Shown here piece after piece: positions 62,559 through 64,000 of a DNA stretch of 64,000 bases; within the stretch, counting starts at the first letter, position 1; each line of letters begins with the position of its first letter. The notes under the pieces are model-generated. The model saw only the letters and a list, made by a program, of their open reading frames with translations. It was not told the DNA's origin and did no database searches. Location: positions 3,906,001 through 3,970,000 of the forward strand of contig NZ_CP053904.1 of NCBI RefSeq assembly GCF_013256425.1, in the 5' to 3' direction. The position numbers were made by a program, and so were the translations under genes. This stretch comes from Hymenobacter sp. BRD67 (lineage in GTDB: Bacteria; Bacteroidota; Bacteroidia; Cytophagales; Hymenobacteraceae).

Positions 62559-64000
62559 ATGATGCCCGCTGGCACCCTGACTACCAACGCGCTAGCTTCT
62601 GAGTCGGCTGAGTCGGCGCCCAACCGGTTTGCCGCAGCGTTTGCCGCCCTGCGGGCGCAGGCCCCTGCTTTGCGGGCCGCCGATGTGAGCGCTCGCCGCC
62701 AGCGCCTGGGCCGGCTGGCCGACTGGCTGTTGGCGCATCGCAAGGATATTCAAAATGCCTTATACTCCGACTTTAAAAAGCCGCCCGAGGAAGCCGACCT
62801 TACCGAAATCTGGCCTTCGCTGACGGAGGTTCGGCACACCAGCCAGCAGCTGAAAAAATGGCTGGCTCCGCAGGCTGTGGGCACGCCCATGGCCTTATTG
62901 GGTACGCGGGGCTGGGTGCAGGTAGAGCCGAAGGGCGTAGTGCTCATTATTGCGCCCTGGAACTATCCGTTTTACTTGGCCATCGACCCGCTGGTGTCGG
63001 CCATCGCGGCCGGCAACGCGGTAGTAATCAAGCCTGCCGAGCAAACGCCCGCTACCTCGGCGCTGCTGCGCCGGCTGTGCGAAGAGTTGTTTCTGCCCAA
63101 CGAGGTGCTGGTGCTGGAAGGCGGCAAGGAAGTAGCTGCCGAACTGCTGCGCCTGCCCTGGAATCATATTTTCTTTACCGGCTCGCCGCAGATTGGGAAG
63201 ATTGTGATGCGCGCCGCTGCCGAGCATTTGAGCGGCGTAACACTGGAGCTGGGCGGCAAAAGCCCGGCCATTGTGGATGAAACCGCCAACCTGCGCGATG
63301 CGGCCGAAAAAATAGTTTGGGGGAAGTTTCTCAATGCCGGCCAGACCTGCGTGGCCCCCGACTACCTGCTGGTGCAGGAAAATGTGCAGGCTAAGTTGCT
63401 GCTGGAGATGCAGCAGGTTATCAGGCGCTACTATGGCCCTGACAACGAGGCTGTGAAAGCCTCGAAGTCGTTTGCCCGCATCGTTAATGCCCATCATTTT
63501 GCCCGCCTAGCCGCGTTGCTCGAAGATGCCGAAACCCGCGGGGCCACCGTGGCCCAGGGCGGCAGCGTAGACGAGCGCGAGTGCTATATTGAGCCTACTA
63601 TTCTTACCGAAGTGCCAGCCGGCGCGGCCATTCTGGAAGAGGAGATATTCGGCCCGCTGCTGCCCATGCTCACCTTTCGTAGCCTGGCCGAGGCGGCCGC
63701 GTATGTCAACGCCCGGCTGCCGCCGCTGGCGCAGTACGTATTCACGACCAGCGGCCCCAATCGGCGCTACCTGCTCGATAGTATCGCGGCCGGGGGGGCG
63801 GCAGTAAATGAGACGATTATCCAGCTCGCCCACCCCGATTTGCCGTTTGGCGGCGTCGGCAACAGCGGCCTGGGTAAAGCGCACGGGCACGCGGGGTTTC
63901 TGGCGTTCAGCAACGAAAAAGCCGTATTGCGGCAGCGCGTGGGCTTTACAGGCATCAAGCAGTTTTATCCGCCCTATACTTCGCGGGTACGGCAATTATT
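62559..64000 (+). CDS. aldehyde dehydrogenase (3' end outside window)
   Basis: The frame is open from ATG 62559 (or ATG 62562) to the window's last base. It covers VVLIIAPWNYPFYLAIDPLV, FTGSPQIGKIVMRAAAEHL, the catalytic Glu in GVTLELGGKSPAIV, the catalytic Cys in NAGQTCVAPDYLL and LPFGGVGNSGLGKAHGHAGF. The absence of a helical N-terminal targeting region and the pattern around Cys match class 3-like (fatty) aldehyde dehydrogenases, about 460-480 aa; only a few residues are missing. Confidence 0.9.
   Translation, partial: MMPAGTLTTNALASESAESAPNRFAAAFAALRAQAPALRAADVSARRQRLGRLADWLLAHRKDIQNALYSDFKKPPEEADLTEIWPSLTEVRHTSQQLKKWLAPQAVGTPMALLGTRGWVQVEPKGVVLIIAPWNYPFYLAIDPLVSAIAAGNAVVIKPAEQTPATSALLRRLCEELFLPNEVLVLEGGKEVAAELLRLPWNHIFFTGSPQIGKIVMRAAAEHLSGVTLELGGKSPAIVDETANLRDAAEKIVWGKFLNAGQTCVAPDYLLVQENVQAKLLLEMQQVIRRYYGPDNEAVKASKSFARIVNAHHFARLAALLEDAETRGATVAQGGSVDERECYIEPTILTEVPAGAAILEEEIFGPLLPMLTFRSLAEAAAYVNARLPPLAQYVFTTSGPNRRYLLDSIAAGGAAVNETIIQLAHPDLPFGGVGNSGLGKAHGHAGFLAFSNEKAVLRQRVGFTGIKQFYPPYTSRVRQL

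Noticed and set aside
1..64000. tRNA, rRNA, CRISPR array, prophage or insertion-sequence genes
   Set aside because: No cloverleaf-like sequence, rRNA core, regularly spaced repeats, integrase or transposase was recognised; the holin-like protein is a common chromosomal family here.

Overview
The window looks like a chromosomal segment of a GC-rich Bacteroidota bacterium, most likely Hymenobacter or a close relative in the Cytophagales. The evidence is the strongly GC-rich coding sequence, the recurring Bacteroidota -7 box TAnnTTTG, a TonB-dependent receptor with an N-terminal carboxypeptidase-like domain, a PcrB-type prenylglyceryl phosphate synthase, a YpdA-type reductase, DUF4286, DUF6526, DUF4126 and DUF6970-like proteins, and many small lipoproteins. 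No rRNA, tRNA, CRISPR array, phage or insertion sequence was recognised.

Layout. 1-6.7 kb: GreA-like fragment, DoxX-like protein, methyltransferase, YpdA, membrane J-domain/TPR protein, holin-like envelope proteins, PcrB-like synthase. 6.9-11.3 kb (minus strand): AraC regulator, acyl-CoA dehydrogenase, heptose-1-phosphate adenylyltransferase, UPF0104-type flippase-like protein, panD. 11.4-18.6 kb: secreted protein, Kir-type potassium channel, prolyl oligopeptidase, small DUF proteins, MFS transporter. 18.6-22.8 kb: probable metal locus (CDF exporter, TonB receptor, His-rich small protein). 23-31 kb: htpG, carboxylesterase, AsmA-like protein. 31-38 kb (mostly minus): thioredoxin-like, DinB, lipoprotein, diacylglycerol kinase, GNAT, HEXXH protein, fumC, aldehyde dehydrogenase. 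38-46 kb: peptidase-like lipoprotein, ECF sigma factor with an anti-sigma/TonB-like partner, small lipoproteins, Yellow-like protein. 46-57 kb: all three parts of the 2-oxoglutarate dehydrogenase complex (sucA, sucB, lpdA), with an MNT/HEPN pair between sucA and sucB, then a Crp/Fnr regulator and a roadblock-like cluster. 57-64 kb: orphan HEPN protein, an AT-rich membrane/DUF922-like gene, small paralogous proteins, a cold-shock protein, a pseudouridine synthase, an SDR, a lipoprotein and a truncated aldehyde dehydrogenase.

The most important property of the window is technical. At least eleven genes, including sucA, htpG, the prolyl oligopeptidase and the TonB receptor, are broken by frameshifts, each repaired by adding one base, nearly always in a short G or C run. 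This pattern fits uncorrected sequencing deletions better than gene decay, so these genes are annotated across their full extents.

The sequence is also rich in dispersed palindromes between genes: a REP-like family with a GTAGCGCG core, a perfect 37-bp inverted repeat, a 204-bp MITE-like element, and several long perfect terminator hairpins. Best leads for new biology are the MNT/HEPN insertion in the sucAB operon, the cluster pairing two roadblock-like proteins with a membrane protein, and the TM-DUF922-like hybrid in an AT-rich island.
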